Positions 38,606 through 46,460 of a DNA stretch of 64,000 bases are shown here, in pieces. The stretch comes from Microbacterium sp. PM5 (lineage in GTDB: Bacteria > Actinomycetota > Actinomycetes > Actinomycetales > Microbacteriaceae). Location: contig NZ_CP022162.1 in NCBI RefSeq assembly GCF_003293595.1, positions 2,525,799 through 2,589,798 on the forward strand, in the 5' to 3' direction. The position numbers and the translations under genes are program-made. Within the stretch, counting starts at the first letter, position 1, and the number at the start of each line of letters is the position of its first letter. The notes beneath the pieces are model-generated. The model was not told the DNA's origin and made no database searches. It was given only the letters and a program-made list of their open reading frames with translations.

Positions 38606-38660
38606 GGTTCCGAGGGGGTTCCGGGGCGGTTCCGTGGTGATTCGGAGCGAGTTCCGTGGG
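38606..38660. promoter_or_regulatory. Five helically phased 11-bp direct repeats (consensus GGTTCCGNGGG)
   Basis: GGTTCCG or a close variant begins at 38606, 38617, 38628, 38639 (GATTCGG) and 38650 (AGTTCCG), exactly 11 bp apart. A 7-bp unit plus a 4-bp spacer is the architecture of OmpR/PhoB-family operators and resembles the Streptomyces PHO box layout. The array lies 13 bp upstream of the acyltransferase start, between it and a leftward -10-like element TACACT (38702-38707). The binding protein is unknown. Confidence 0.6.
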
Positions 38661-38790
38661 CCGTCTCGCCGGCCACGTCGGGTCGGTGCGAGCGGATCTT
38701 CCAGTGTACGTACCCTCCCTGAACGTCGGGCGTCGTCTACACCGACTGCTGATGACGCGCGCGCCGCGTGCGGTGCGCCAGACTGGTCGT

Positions 38791-39687
38791 ATGGATACGG
38801 ATGTGCTGGTCATCGGTGAGGCGCTCATCGACATCGTCGAGAGCGCCGAGGGCGACCGCGAGCTCGTCGGTGGCAGCCCTGCCAACGTCGCCGTGGGCCT
38901 TGCCCGGCAGGGACACGCGGTGCGTCTGCTGACCCGACTGGGGCGCGACGAGCGCGGCGCGCGGATCGCCGCCCAGATCGCCGAATCCGGCGCCGTCGTC
39001 GACGAGGAGTCATGGACGGATGCCGCGACCTCCACCGCCCGCGCACGACTGCGTCCGGACGGTTCCGCCGAGTACGAGTTCGCGATCGACTGGGCGGTTC
39101 CCGCGGCATCCCTGGACGGAACCCGTGTCGTCCACACCGGTTCGATCGCGCTCTTCCTGGAGCCGGGCGGCAGCGCCGTGCTGGAGGTTCTGCGTCGCGC
39201 CGCCGACACGGGTGCGGCGCTGGTGACGCTCGACCCGAACATCCGCCCGGCGCTCGTCGGCGCGCACGAGGTCGCGCTCGCACGCTTCGCCCAGGCCGCG
39301 GCATCGGCCGATCTGGTCAAGCTGAGCGACGAGGACGCCGCGTGGCTGTACCCGGGGTTGGACGCCGACGCCGTGCTGCACCAGGTCGCCGCCTACGGGC
39401 CACGCGTGATCGTCATGACCCGAGGCGGCGAGGGCGCCGTCGGGCTGGGACCCGGTGGTGTGAGCGCCGTCGATGCGCTGGCTGTCACGGTCGTCGACAC
39501 GATCGGTGCCGGCGACGCGTACATGGCGAGCCTCATCTCCAGCGCGCTGGACGATCCTGCGATCTTCGAGGACGCCGCCTCGTTCGCCGCGGCGCTGCGC
39601 CGTGCCGCCGTCACCGCCGGCATCACCGTCTCGCGGGCCGGTGCGAACCCGCCGACCCGTGCCGACGTGGACGAGCGTCTCGGCTGA
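38791..39687 (+). CDS. PfkB-family carbohydrate kinase
   Basis: 298 residues, ribokinase/fructokinase fold. The N-terminal signature is GGSPANVAVGLARQG (about residues 31-45) and the C-terminal signature DTIGAGDAYMASL with the catalytic Asp in GAGD. ATG 38791 gives the standard N-terminus (MDTDVLVIGEALIDIVE), and a CAGACT -10-like box ends 6 nt before it. Fructose or another ketose sugar is the likeliest substrate, but the specificity residues are not decisive. Divergent from the acyltransferase. Confidence 0.92.
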   Translation: MDTDVLVIGEALIDIVESAEGDRELVGGSPANVAVGLARQGHAVRLLTRLGRDERGARIAAQIAESGAVVDEESWTDAATSTARARLRPDGSAEYEFAIDWAVPAASLDGTRVVHTGSIALFLEPGGSAVLEVLRRAADTGAALVTLDPNIRPALVGAHEVALARFAQAAASADLVKLSDEDAAWLYPGLDADAVLHQVAAYGPRVIVMTRGGEGAVGLGPGGVSAVDALAVTVVDTIGAGDAYMASLISSALDDPAIFEDAASFAAALRRAAVTAGITVSRAGANPPTRADVDERLG

Positions 39688-39728
39688 GCCGGGTGCGCGC
39701 GTCCCACCCACAAGAAAGGTCTCCTGTC

Positions 39729-40040
39729 ATGACTGTTGTCGTCACCGCCGTCTTTCAGCCCGTCGAGGGCCAGCGCCCGGCACTCATCGAGGCGCTCAGT
39801 GCCGCCATGCCCGCCGTCCACGCCGAGGAGGGGTGTCTGCTCTATGCCATCCACGCCGCCTCCGACGGGACGGTCGTGATGATCGAGAAATGGGCGGAGC
39901 CCACCGCCCTCGCCGCGCACGCGCAGGGCGACGCCGTGAAGGCCCTGCAAGCCGCCGTCACCGGCCTGGTGACCGGGCCCGCCGAGGTCGTGACGATGAC
40001 TCCTGTGCCGGCCGGGACGCCGTCCCAAGGCGCTCTGTGA
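39729..40040 (+). CDS. Small antibiotic-biosynthesis-monooxygenase (ABM) domain protein
   Basis: 103 residues, single ABM-type ferredoxin-like fold: FQPVEGQRPALIEALSAAMP, then EEGCLLYAIHAASDGTVVMI and EKWAEPTALAAHAQGDAVKA. The family includes quinol monooxygenases (YgiN-like) and stress proteins of unknown activity. Starts at ATG 39729, 41 bp after the kinase, and its stop overlaps truA (GTGA), so the three may form one transcript. Confidence 0.85.
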   Translation: MTVVVTAVFQPVEGQRPALIEALSAAMPAVHAEEGCLLYAIHAASDGTVVMIEKWAEPTALAAHAQGDAVKALQAAVTGLVTGPAEVVTMTPVPAGTPSQGAL

Positions 40041-40912
40041 CGACAGGCGAGGTCGTTTCCGACTCCGCGGGAGGCGTGCGGCTGCGCCTCGATCTCGCCT
40101 ACGACGGCACGGACTTCCGCGGGTGGGCCCGTCAACCGGGTCTGCGCACCGTTCAGGGCACGCTCGAGACAGCACTGGCCCGCGTGCTCGGCGGCGATCC
40201 GCAGCTGGTCGTGGCGGGTCGAACCGACGCCGGGGTGCACGCGGCCGGGCAGGTCGCCCACCTCGATCTCACCGATCGGCAGCAGCAGCGGCTGTCGTCC
40301 AGCCGCGCCGGCACCGCCGAGGCGCTGGCTGCCCGCATCAACGGCGTGCTCGGTGCCTATCCCGACGTCGTGGTGCACCGCACCGCCGTCGCACCGGACG
40401 GTTTCGATGCGCGGTTCTCGGCCGTCTGGCGACGCTACGAGTATCGCATCGCCGATCGCATCGCCGGCTACGACCCCCTCGAGCGCGTGCGCACGACCAG
40501 CGTGAAGGCCGCGCTGGACGTGGACGCGATGGATGCCGCGGCACGGTCGCTCATCGGTCTGCACGATTTCGCGGCGTATTGCAAATGGCGGGAGGGGGCG
40601 ACCACGATCCGCACCCTGCTGGAGTTCGGCTGGGGTCGAGACGATCACGGCATCCTGATCGCGCGCGTGAAAGCCGACGCGTTCTGCCACAGCATGGTGC
40701 GCGCCCTCGTCGGTGCCTGCGCGGCGGTCGGCGAAGGGCGGCTGAAGATCGCCGACGTCGCCGCGATCCGCGACGGCGGGGTGCGCACGAGCGACGTGAA
40801 GGTGCTCGCGGCCCGCGGTCTCACCCTCACCGAGGTCGGCTACCCCGCCGATGACCTGCTGGGTTCCCGCGCCGCGCAGACGCGCGCACGCCGCAGCCTC
40901 GACGCTGACTGA
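40037..40912 (+). CDS. truA: tRNA pseudouridine(38-40) synthase
   Basis: 291 residues. The catalytic Asp is in the motif VVAGRTDAGVHAAGQVAHLD. Other TruA segments are LAYDGTDFRGWARQPGLRTV, RRYEYRI and AFCHSMVRALVG. GTG 40037 overlaps the upstream stop (GTGA); the first 14 residues before LRLDLAYDG are variable. It modifies the anticodon arm of many tRNAs. In many bacteria truA directly follows rplQ; here about 4.6 kb of other genes intervene. Confidence 0.96.
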   Translation: MTTGEVVSDSAGGVRLRLDLAYDGTDFRGWARQPGLRTVQGTLETALARVLGGDPQLVVAGRTDAGVHAAGQVAHLDLTDRQQQRLSSSRAGTAEALAARINGVLGAYPDVVVHRTAVAPDGFDARFSAVWRRYEYRIADRIAGYDPLERVRTTSVKAALDVDAMDAAARSLIGLHDFAAYCKWREGATTIRTLLEFGWGRDDHGILIARVKADAFCHSMVRALVGACAAVGEGRLKIADVAAIRDGGVRTSDVKVLAARGLTLTEVGYPADDLLGSRAAQTRARRSLDAD

Positions 40913-40989
40913 GCCGGCCGGGTCCCGTTGTCAAGACGGAGCAGATTCCTAGGACCGCCGCTTAGGCTGAGAGCGACGGAAGGCGGGGG

Positions 40990-41679
40990 ATGAAGGTCAT
41001 CTCGTACAACCTCAACAAGCACAAGGCGATCGGCGAGCTCGGCGAGCTGGTCGAGAGCACGGGGGCCGACGTCCTCTGCCTGCAGGAGGCGGTCTCCAGC
41101 GACCTGCCGTCGCAGATCGGCGATCTGCACCTGGCCGAGGCGACGGCACGCAACCGGCTGGGACTTGCGCTGTACTACCGGCGAAGCATCTTCGATGCGC
41201 GCGAGGTGCGCGCGCTCGCGCTGAAGAAGTCGCTGCACGACCGTGTGCTCAAGCCCGCGGAGGAGCGCATGCTGGCGGTGCGCCTGCACGACATCGACCT
41301 CGGCCGCGAGGTGATCGTCGCGAGCTTCCACGCCGCCCCGCTGACCGCGCTCAACTCGCTGCGGCGCAAGCAGATCCAGGCCGCGCTGGAAGAGCTCTCC
41401 AGCCTCGGCCCCGACCTGCCGATCCTCATGGTCGGCGACTACAACTATCCGGTGTTCAAAGAGAACCTCGGCCAGCACGTGCGTGAGTCCGGATATGAGC
41501 TCACCCTGAGCGATGCCCGCACGTATACGCGCTACAAGTTCTTCCGCGGCCACTACGACTTCGCGACGAGCGTGGGGTTCGACATCGCGACGATCACGAC
41601 GCTGCCGCAGGGGCGCAGCGACCACCTGCCCATTCTGATCACTGCCGAGCCGCGCGCCCTGGCCCCGCGCACCCCCTGA
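40990..41679 (+). CDS. Endonuclease/exonuclease/phosphatase-family protein
   Basis: 229 residues with the EEP fold: MKVISYNLNKHKAIGELGEL, the metal-ligand Glu in DVLCLQEAVSS, the central GDYNYPVF and the C-terminal GRSDHLPILI with Asp-His. No signal peptide, so cytoplasmic. Substrate could be DNA, a phospholipid or a phosphodiester; not resolvable here. Ribosome binding site GGAAGGCGGGGG. Single gene. Confidence 0.88.
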   Translation: MKVISYNLNKHKAIGELGELVESTGADVLCLQEAVSSDLPSQIGDLHLAEATARNRLGLALYYRRSIFDAREVRALALKKSLHDRVLKPAEERMLAVRLHDIDLGREVIVASFHAAPLTALNSLRRKQIQAALEELSSLGPDLPILMVGDYNYPVFKENLGQHVRESGYELTLSDARTYTRYKFFRGHYDFATSVGFDIATITTLPQGRSDHLPILITAEPRALAPRTP

Positions 41680-41764
41680 CCCTCTTTGTCACGGCCCACG
41701 ATTCTGTGGCCGTGCGGTGCCGCGGCGTAGCGTGGAGGCACCGATCCCAACGGAGGGATGAATC

Positions 41765-42616
41765 ATGGTCGAGAAGATCGTCGTGGCTGTGACGGGGGCA
41801 CCCGTCTCCGAACGTGCGGTGCGATGGGCGCTGCAGCGGGCGCAGGCCGCTCCGCCCGGCACGCAGGGCATCGAGCTGATGTCGGTGATCGGGGGAGCGC
41901 TCGGCGCCGTCGGCGAGGCGGAGCTGATCGCGCAGGCCGTCGCCGACACCGAGACCGTGCTGGAGCGCCTGGCGGCGCCGGTGCGGGATGCCGGCATCAC
42001 GGTGATGACCCGGGTGGAGACCGGCAACCCCGTGTCCCGCCTCATCGACGCCAGCGTCAACGCCTCACTCCTCGTGCTGGGCAGCGATTACCGCGGACCG
42101 GGCGATGGACCGGCGCGCGGCGCCCACGGCATCCGTATCGTCGCCGGGGCCGCCTGCCCGGTCGTGGTGGTGCCCGACACGGCGCTCGTCGGTCGGCGCG
42201 GGGTCGTCGTCGGCGTCGACGGGTCGCCGGTGTCCGAGCATGCGCTGCGTTTCGCGGCGCGCGAGGCCGACCGCCTGGGCGAGCCGCTCACCGCGGTCAG
42301 TGTCTGGACTCCCATCGAGGCGCCCCGCAACGGACTGGCCGTCTACCCCGAGATGTACCTGTCGAACATGCAGGCCGCCACGGAGGAGATGCAGTCGGTG
42401 GCCCTCGCCGGGCTCGCCGTCGACTTCCCGGATCTGGTCGTCGAGCGCGTCGTCGAGCGCGGCTACCCCTCGCGAGCGATCGCCTCGCGGGGTCTGACCG
42501 CTCGCCTCGTCGTCGTGGGTACGCACGGTCGCGGGGCCCTCGCCCGCTTCCTGCTCGGCTCGATCAGCCAGGAGGTGCTGTCGCATCTTCCCGCGGTGAC
42601 CGCGGTGGTGCGCTGA
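41765..42616 (+). CDS. Universal stress protein with two Usp domains
   Basis: 283 residues, two Usp domains (about 1-140 and 148-283). The second has the ATP-binding pattern G-x2-G-x9-G-S/T (GTHGRGALARFLLGSIS). The first is degenerate in this motif (GSDYRGPGDGP). Start ATG 41765 after GGAGGGATGAATC. Tandem UspA proteins in actinobacteria respond to hypoxia and stationary phase; none of the expected upstream operators is evident. Converges with an LPXTG gene over a strong terminator. Confidence 0.93.
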   Translation: MVEKIVVAVTGAPVSERAVRWALQRAQAAPPGTQGIELMSVIGGALGAVGEAELIAQAVADTETVLERLAAPVRDAGITVMTRVETGNPVSRLIDASVNASLLVLGSDYRGPGDGPARGAHGIRIVAGAACPVVVVPDTALVGRRGVVVGVDGSPVSEHALRFAAREADRLGEPLTAVSVWTPIEAPRNGLAVYPEMYLSNMQAATEEMQSVALAGLAVDFPDLVVERVVERGYPSRAIASRGLTARLVVVGTHGRGALARFLLGSISQEVLSHLPAVTAVVR

Positions 42617-42635
42617 CGCCGCGCAGCCTGCGCAC

Positions 42636-42679
42636 AACGAGAGAGCCTTCCCGGCCGTGACCGGGAAGGCTCTCTCGTT
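42636..42679. terminator. Bidirectional terminator between uspA-like and LPXTG genes
   Basis: 19-bp perfect inverted repeat (42636-42654 with 42661-42679; core GAGAGAGCCTTCCCGG) and a 6-nt loop between convergent genes. Confidence 0.8.
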
Positions 42680-42695
42680 GTCGTTCTGGCGTGCG

Positions 42696-43208
42696 TCAGG
42701 CGTTGGTCTCCTGGCGGTTGCGACGCACCGTGGCGGCCACGGCGACGGTCGCACCGGCGAGGACGAGAGCGCCACCGCCGACCCAGATGCCGAGCAGCGA
42801 CTCGCTGTCGCCACCCGTCGAGGGCAGGGTGCCGCTGCCGCCGCCGGCCTCGGACGAGGCGCGAGCGCCGGTCGCGGAGAGCGTCCACGAGGAGCCCGCC
42901 GGCGGGGTGCCGACGATCGTCGCCGTGGCGACGCCCGACGAGTCGGCGGTCTTGGTGACCGTCGTGGAGCTGACCGCGAACTTGACCGTGGCGAGGTTGG
43001 CGCCGGTGACGCCTTCGCCCACGAGCGTGAAGGTCACGCTCGCGCCCGGCTGGAAGCCGGTCACGGGGACGGGACCGGGCGCCGTGACCGTCACGGTGAC
43101 GGTGTCGGGGCCGGTCGGGGTGTAAGCCTGTGCCATTGCCGGGGCGGCGAAAACCAACCCTGCGGCGATCGCGACGGAGGCCGCGACCTTGGTGAAACGG
43201 TGCTTCAT
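42696..43208 (-). CDS. Small LPXTG-anchored surface protein 1
   Basis: 170 residues: signal peptide (cleavage likely after APAMAQA), a single beta-sandwich domain rich in Thr/Val, a Gly/Ser linker, and a sortase signal LPSTGGD followed by a helix and RRNR. Exported and covalently attached to peptidoglycan if a sortase is encoded elsewhere. The C-terminal about 40 residues are nearly identical in pattern to the protein encoded at 48762-49331. Function unknown; a matrix or surface structural role near the glycosyltransferase locus is possible. Confidence 0.85.
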   Translation of the reverse strand: MKHRFTKVAASVAIAAGLVFAAPAMAQAYTPTGPDTVTVTVTAPGPVPVTGFQPGASVTFTLVGEGVTGANLATVKFAVSSTTVTKTADSSGVATATIVGTPPAGSSWTLSATGARASSEAGGGSGTLPSTGGDSESLLGIWVGGGALVLAGATVAVAATVRRNRQETNA

Positions 43209-43353
43209 GAGTGCCTGCTTTCGAATCCGGTCTGGGGGTACCTGATGATCCGCTCGTTCCGTATATCCGGTCTTGATGCAGATGGGGGGATGGAGAGTGA
43301 AGCGGTATGGTGGTGCTGATGCTCTCCCGAGTATTCCCTAGGGGTCTGCCGGA

Positions 43354-43382
43354 TTGCAAACTCTTGCGGTTTCCGATATGTA
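43354..43382 (+). promoter_or_regulatory. Probable promoter of lipoprotein gene 1
   Basis: TTGCAA (43354-43359), 17-bp spacer, TATGTA (43377-43382). The start near 43389 gives a 25-nt leader with AAGGAGA before ATG 43414. Confidence 0.6.
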
Positions 43383-43413
43383 AATGTTTCGCGACGTGAA
43401 GGAGACCTGCCGG

Positions 43414-44034
43414 ATGGAACGCCCCGGGAGCCGCCGCCGTGCTCTCAGCGCCGCGCTCGCCGCGCTGGTCGTCGTGATCCCGCTGGTCGGTTGCGGGCCC
43501 GCGCCATGGGCCGCGCAGGTGACGACACCCGCGCCCGCTCCCACGACCGCCGTCCCGGTTCCGACGCCGGTCTCCAACGATCTGTCGGGCGGATCGACCC
43601 AGCGCACGCTCACGGCGGGCGCGGTCTCGGCAGCAGTGAACTACTGGTCGACGTTGCGGATGGACCGCTGGACGCCGGCGGCGATCAAGCCGATCAGTCT
43701 GTCGATGGTGACGACGATCACGCCCAATGACGGGCAGAAGGTCTATCTCCAGCGCGCCACGATGACCGCGATCCCCGCGAACGCGTCGCAGACGTTCGCA
43801 CCGCTGGATGCCCAGGTGGATCAGGCCACGGTCTCTCCCGGATACCTGGTGCTGTCGCCCTACAGCTACTCCAACACCTTCAATGTCGGAGCCGTCCCTG
43901 CCGAGGCCACCTACGTCACGGTGCAGTTCGAGTATGACTTCCTGGTGCAGACGACGCCCACCTCGACCGAATTCGCCAAGCAGACCGCGAGTGACACGCT
44001 GACGATCGCGATCGCCGCCCAGAACGGCGGCTGA
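43414..44034 (+). CDS. Putative lipoprotein 1
   Basis: 206 residues from ATG 43414 (AAGGAGA 8 nt upstream; the in-frame ATG 43384 has none). Signal sequence with lipobox LVGC at about residues 24-27, then a Thr/Pro-rich linker and a beta-rich domain. The second half resembles the next gene product (segments VYLQRATMTAI vs VYLSMVSITSQ; a Y/F-rich C-terminal strand). No known domain recognised. Its place before the GT2 synthase suggests a polymer-secretion or surface role. Confidence 0.7.
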   Translation: MERPGSRRRALSAALAALVVVIPLVGCGPAPWAAQVTTPAPAPTTAVPVPTPVSNDLSGGSTQRTLTAGAVSAAVNYWSTLRMDRWTPAAIKPISLSMVTTITPNDGQKVYLQRATMTAIPANASQTFAPLDAQVDQATVSPGYLVLSPYSYSNTFNVGAVPAEATYVTVQFEYDFLVQTTPTSTEFAKQTASDTLTIAIAAQNGG

Positions 44035-44123
44035 ACGCGCCTTCCTCAAGATCGGGTAAAGACCGTGTCGAGGTTTCCCTGATTCGCACGTCCCGCCGGT
44101 GGTCCATAGATAGCGTGTGGATC

Positions 44124-44855
44124 ATGCTTCCCGCCCCCTCGCGTCCTCCCCGCCTCCGCGCCCTCGGCGCCGCCGCCGCGGGCCTCGTGGTGCTGACGTC
44201 CCTGACCGGCTGCACCCAGATCGCCAGCGCCTTCAACGGTCTGCAGCAGAACGCGGTGTCCACGCCTGCCCCGCGCCCGGCGGTCACCCAGGCCGTCAGC
44301 ATGCCCTACGACTCGAAGTTCACCTACGACGGCTCGGTGTCGCTGTCCACCGACGTCGCCGACGGGCTCGAGGTGCGCCTGGACGTCTGGGCCGCCGATC
44401 CGAAGCGCACTCAGGAGTGGGCACCCGACAACGACAAGACCTTCGGTTTCGCGGTCAACGTGGTCGATCACCGCGTCGATGAGAAGGCGGTGCTCACGCA
44501 GAAGCGACGTGTGTACCTGTCGATGGTCAGCATCACCTCGCAGGTGTCGCAGTCCACGATCGGTCAGCAGCAGATGATGTCGCCGTTCCAGTTCTCGGCT
44601 GACCCGCGCACCCTGGTGCCGTCCGACACGATGCGCTCCGACCGCGGCCTCCTGCTGAACACCTTCCAGGGCGGGCTGCTCGTGCCGACGACGACGATCC
44701 ACCAGCTGCCGGGCGACACCTACGGGATCACCCTCCAGTTCGCCCTGCAGGTGTGGGTGGAGGGCACGGCCAACACGGATACGAGCTTCCAGCAGCAGAC
44801 CGTTTATCAGGTTCTTCCGATCGCCATCTTCTCCCCGACCGCCCCCACTCAATAG
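44124..44855 (+). CDS. Putative lipoprotein 2
   Basis: 243 residues from ATG 44124; the -10-like TAGCGT (44111-44116) lies 7 nt upstream, consistent with a leaderless start (GTG 44115 overlaps that box). Lipobox LTGC near residue 29, short linker, then a beta-rich domain distantly like lipoprotein 1 (KRRVYLSMVSITSQVSQST). The stop is 30 bp before the GT2 gene. Unknown function; probably part of the same envelope locus. Confidence 0.7.
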   Translation: MLPAPSRPPRLRALGAAAAGLVVLTSLTGCTQIASAFNGLQQNAVSTPAPRPAVTQAVSMPYDSKFTYDGSVSLSTDVADGLEVRLDVWAADPKRTQEWAPDNDKTFGFAVNVVDHRVDEKAVLTQKRRVYLSMVSITSQVSQSTIGQQQMMSPFQFSADPRTLVPSDTMRSDRGLLLNTFQGGLLVPTTTIHQLPGDTYGITLQFALQVWVEGTANTDTSFQQQTVYQVLPIAIFSPTAPTQ

Positions 44856-44885
44856 TCTGTTGTCCACACCGACACGAGGTATACC

Positions 44886-46421
44886 GTGAGCACGCCCTTC
44901 GACACCGGCCGGCAGGCCGCCGAACCGCAGTTCCGTGCGGCCCCCTTCGGGGCGCCGCCGGCACCGCCGGCGCAGCCGTACGGGTTCCCCGTGCCGCAGG
45001 AGTCCTTCCACCCCGCGGAGCTCGCCATCCCCGAGCTCGACGACTTCTCCTCGGTGCTCGAGCACACGACCGTGCACCGCTCGACCATCGGGTGTGTCGT
45101 GCCTGCGTACAACGAGGAGGAGTCGATCGCCGACGTGCTGCGCTCGCTGCTCGGGCAGAGCCGGGTGCCCGACGTGATCCACGTCGTCGTCAACAACACG
45201 TCCGACGCGACGGTCAAGATCGCGTCGGAGTTCAGCGGTCCGCACGAGATCACCACCGAGCTGGGCGAGCAGTTCACCGAGGTGTTCGTCCACGACATCG
45301 GCAAGAACCCCGACAAGAAGGTCGGAGCGCTCAACTACGGCTACGCACTGGTCGAGGGGTACGACTACCTGCTCGGTGTGGACGGTGACACGATCGCCGA
45401 CCGCCGGGCCGTCGAGTTCCTCGAGGGCGAAGCCGTCGGCGACTCCCGCATCGGCGGGATCTCTGCGATCTACTCGATCGATGACCGCCCGATCAAGGGC
45501 GTCATCGCGAAGTTCCTCATCGCCGGCCAGCGCACCCAGTTCGCGGCCTTCAACCTGCAGAACCTCTTGCGCGGGCGCAACATGGCGGTGCTGGGCGGGC
45601 AGTTCTCGATCTTCTCGACGACGGCGCTGCGCGATGTCATGAAGGCGAACCACCAGAACTCGCCCTGGGTCAAGGACAGCGAGGTCGAGGACTCGCTGCT
45701 GTCGCTGCAGATCAAGAGCGCCGGCTACCTCACCAAGATCAGCCCCTTCGCCCGCGCCGACGTGGGCGGAATGACCACGCTCAAGGGTTACGACGCCCAG
45801 CAGGTGAAGTGGACCTACGGCGCGATCGAGCTCATGTGGCCGGGTCAGCGCGGCGACACCAAGGGGCAGCCGTTCCACCCGAACCTGCGCCTGCGGTGGT
45901 TCGAGAACTTCTCGATGCTCACCAACCTCTTCGTGCGCGTCGCCTTCCTCACCCTGCTGATCGCCTCGCTCTCGATCAACGCGTTCGTCTTCTCACCGTG
46001 GTGGCTCATCCCGCCGGTGGTCGCGATGATGCTGAACCTGCGGGTCGCACGCGCGATGGAGACCTGCAACAGTCGCGATCTCCTCTTCGCCGGCCTGATG
46101 TTCCCCGCGGAGATCTTCATGTGGGTGCGCATCAGCCACTTCCTGCGGTCGTGGACGCGGTTCCTGTCGCGCAAGAAGGTCGACAACTGGGCGATGCAGG
46201 CCAAGGCCGAACGCGGCGGCGGCAGCATCGGCCACTGGGTGCCGTTCATCATGCTCGCCATCGTCGCGATCGCGGTCGCGGTGATCTGGAACATGCTCGA
46301 CCCGGTGGCGCAGTCGGCGATCCTCTGGGTGGGCTGGCCCATCGTCGGGGTGGTCACGGTCATCCAGACCGTGCTCATGTCGTTCCGGCTGTTCCGTCGC
46401 CACCAGGGCTTCAAGGTCTGA
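44886..46421 (+). CDS. Family 2 processive glycosyltransferase (BcsA/HasA-like)
   Basis: 511 residues, GTG start with GAGGT 5 nt upstream. The cytoplasmic GT domain shows the D, DxD, ED, QxxRW-type series: PAYNEEESIADVL, VDGDT, KDSEVEDSLLSLQIKSAGY, and QQVKW (Lys replaces the usual Arg). About four or five C-terminal helices (residues 340-505) would form the translocation pore. There is no PilZ domain, so direct c-di-GMP control is not expected. Its neighbourhood with a GH6 glucanase suggests a beta-glucan product, but chitin-, GlcNAc- or hyaluronan-like polymers are not excluded. Confidence 0.88.
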   Translation: MSTPFDTGRQAAEPQFRAAPFGAPPAPPAQPYGFPVPQESFHPAELAIPELDDFSSVLEHTTVHRSTIGCVVPAYNEEESIADVLRSLLGQSRVPDVIHVVVNNTSDATVKIASEFSGPHEITTELGEQFTEVFVHDIGKNPDKKVGALNYGYALVEGYDYLLGVDGDTIADRRAVEFLEGEAVGDSRIGGISAIYSIDDRPIKGVIAKFLIAGQRTQFAAFNLQNLLRGRNMAVLGGQFSIFSTTALRDVMKANHQNSPWVKDSEVEDSLLSLQIKSAGYLTKISPFARADVGGMTTLKGYDAQQVKWTYGAIELMWPGQRGDTKGQPFHPNLRLRWFENFSMLTNLFVRVAFLTLLIASLSINAFVFSPWWLIPPVVAMMLNLRVARAMETCNSRDLLFAGLMFPAEIFMWVRISHFLRSWTRFLSRKKVDNWAMQAKAERGGGSIGHWVPFIMLAIVAIAVAVIWNMLDPVAQSAILWVGWPIVGVVTVIQTVLMSFRLFRRHQGFKV

Positions 46422-46460
46422 CGCCCCGCGGCGAAGACCCGCGGTGCCCGTCGGCGACGC

